From contig JAENWA010000098.1 in the NCBI GenBank assembly GCA_016650295.1, forward strand, positions 85,178-149,177: 64,000 nt of DNA. Reading direction: 5' to 3'. Both the position numbers and the translations under genes were made by a program. The notes under the pieces are model-generated. The model saw nothing but the letters and a program-made list of their open reading frames with translations. It made no database searches and was not told where the DNA came from. Positions 63,355-64,000 of this stretch are shown in pieces. Source of the DNA: Desulfuromonadales bacterium. Its GTDB lineage: Bacteria; Desulfobacterota; Desulfuromonadia; Geobacterales; Pseudopelobacteraceae. Numbering within the stretch: the stretch's first letter is position 1; each line of letters begins with the position of its first letter.

Positions 63355-64000
63355 ATGGAAATACCAACTGACGAGACCCCCACAATAACACTTCTCTATG
63401 TAGAAGACGAAGATCACACGCGAGAACTGGTTACTCAGTTCTTGCGGTCGAAATTTCCCCACATCACACTCCTCTATGCGCACAACGGCCGAGACGGGCT
63501 CGATCTCTTTGTGAAAAATAGTCCTGATATAGTTGTAACCGATGTTCGTATGCCGATCATGGATGGGATCCAGATGGCAAAAAAGATCAAAGAACTGGAC
63601 AAGGATGTTCATATTATCGTCCTCTCGGCCGCCGACGAAGTGAACTACATTCTTGAAGCCATCGATATCGGTATCAACAATTACGTTTTGAAACCGCTCA
63701 ATATAGAAAAGCTCTTTGCAGCACTGGAACGGTGCCTTAAAAAGATCAGCCTACGTGAGCAACTCAGACAAAAAGATGAGTATATCCGCCAGATGGCAGA
63801 AGATTCACTTCAAGGCGCTTATGCAGAAATCAAACGGTTGAAAGACCGGCTCCAGGCCGAAAACATCTATCTTCAACAGGAAGCAGCCCAACATCACAAT
63901 TTCGGCGAGATCATTGGTCAAAGCGATGTACTCAGGTGTGTATTCTCCCAGATCGAGCAGGTAGCTCCCATGAACGCGACCGTTCTTCTGCTGGGCGAGA
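63355..64000 (+). CDS. Response regulator with start of sigma-54 activator domain (3' truncated)
   Basis: The gene runs off the right edge; 215 codons are visible. Residues 1-125 form a receiver domain (LLYVEDEDHTRELV, phospho-Asp in DIVVTDVRMPIMDGIQMA, Ser in IIVLSAADE, Lys in NNYVLKPLNIEKL). A coiled coil (about 130-180) follows, then the start of an AAA+ sigma-54 activator: IIGQSDVLRCVFSQIEQVAP, NATVLLLGE, just before the Walker A. It is an NtrC-like regulator. ATG is preceded by GAGGG. It follows the kinase and small regulator, so the three probably form one phosphorelay that activates sigma-54 promoters. Confidence 0.85.
   Translation, partial: MEIPTDETPTITLLYVEDEDHTRELVTQFLRSKFPHITLLYAHNGRDGLDLFVKNSPDIVVTDVRMPIMDGIQMAKKIKELDKDVHIIVLSAADEVNYILEAIDIGINNYVLKPLNIEKLFAALERCLKKISLREQLRQKDEYIRQMAEDSLQGAYAEIKRLKDRLQAENIYLQQEAAQHHNFGEIIGQSDVLRCVFSQIEQVAPMNATVLLLGE

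Overview
The window looks like chromosomal DNA of a Geobacter-type anaerobe (Desulfuromonadia). That is inference from gene content: a CXXCH cytochrome domain on a fibronectin-III lipoprotein, B12-type radical SAM enzyme, small Lmo0937-like and 26-residue membrane peptides, CheB-CheR-PAS hybrids and an oxidative-stress gene group. No rRNA or tRNA gene was seen. Two genes run off the ends (poxB on the left, a response-regulator/sigma-54 activator on the right).

Layout. 1-0.95 kb: 3' end of poxB. 0.98-10.5 kb: a cassette carrying one giant secreted repeat protein. It is bounded by two direct copies of a ~153-bp inverted-repeat element, and an 8-bp direct repeat (AAAGGAGA) abuts both outer ends, as expected for a composite insertion into the ribosome-binding site of an osmC gene. 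Only the first 33 codons of that osmC remain. The giant gene itself is cut by one in-frame TAA. 10.6-33.9 kb: a biosynthetic region. cerR-, spt- and bcerS-like genes form a compact operon that looks like the bacterial ceramide pathway. It meets a PAP2 lipid phosphatase/transferase gene, and beyond that lies a long minus-strand operon: a second acyltransferase of the same family, a papain-fold protein, a 2695-residue PfaD/PfaA-like fused lipid synthase, its phosphopantetheinyl transferase, a GNAT-fold acyltransferase, an ABC exporter, an EptA-like head-group transferase, a radical SAM enzyme and a MurB-like flavoprotein. My reading is a sphingolipid-like or aminolipid pathway with its own dedicated acyl-chain synthase, head-group enzymes and exporter. 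A second MITE family (164 bp) brackets this whole region in direct orientation (10.64 and 41.57 kb).

34.1-45.7 kb: mixed accessory genes: a beta-lactamase-fold lipoprotein, a histidine-kinase scrap, an AT-rich FAD oxidoreductase that looks acquired, a branching-enzyme remnant, a metal-transport pair (CDF, Nramp-related), and a debranching enzyme/TreZ pair. 45.9-51.9 kb: small genes, an IS256-family scrap, a (CAGA)10 leader, then a CheB-CheR-PAS protein and a hybrid histidine kinase broken by a one-base frameshift. 52-57 kb: stress genes on the minus strand (catalase-like lipoprotein, bacterioferritin, DJ-1/PfpI, superoxide dismutase, CHRD protein, STAS, Lmo0937-like, BON). 57.7-59.9 kb: a large FN3-cytochrome lipoprotein. 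60.5-64 kb: an orphan HigA-type antitoxin, a second (CAGA)10 leader homologous to the first, and a histidine kinase with two response regulators.

Four families of short repeats recur: the 153-bp element (x2), the 164-bp element (x2), a 34-bp palindrome (x4), and a leader made of a tetranucleotide repeat inside a small conserved reading frame followed by a hairpin (x2). The leader pair and the sphingolipid/lipid-synthase region are the items most worth following up.
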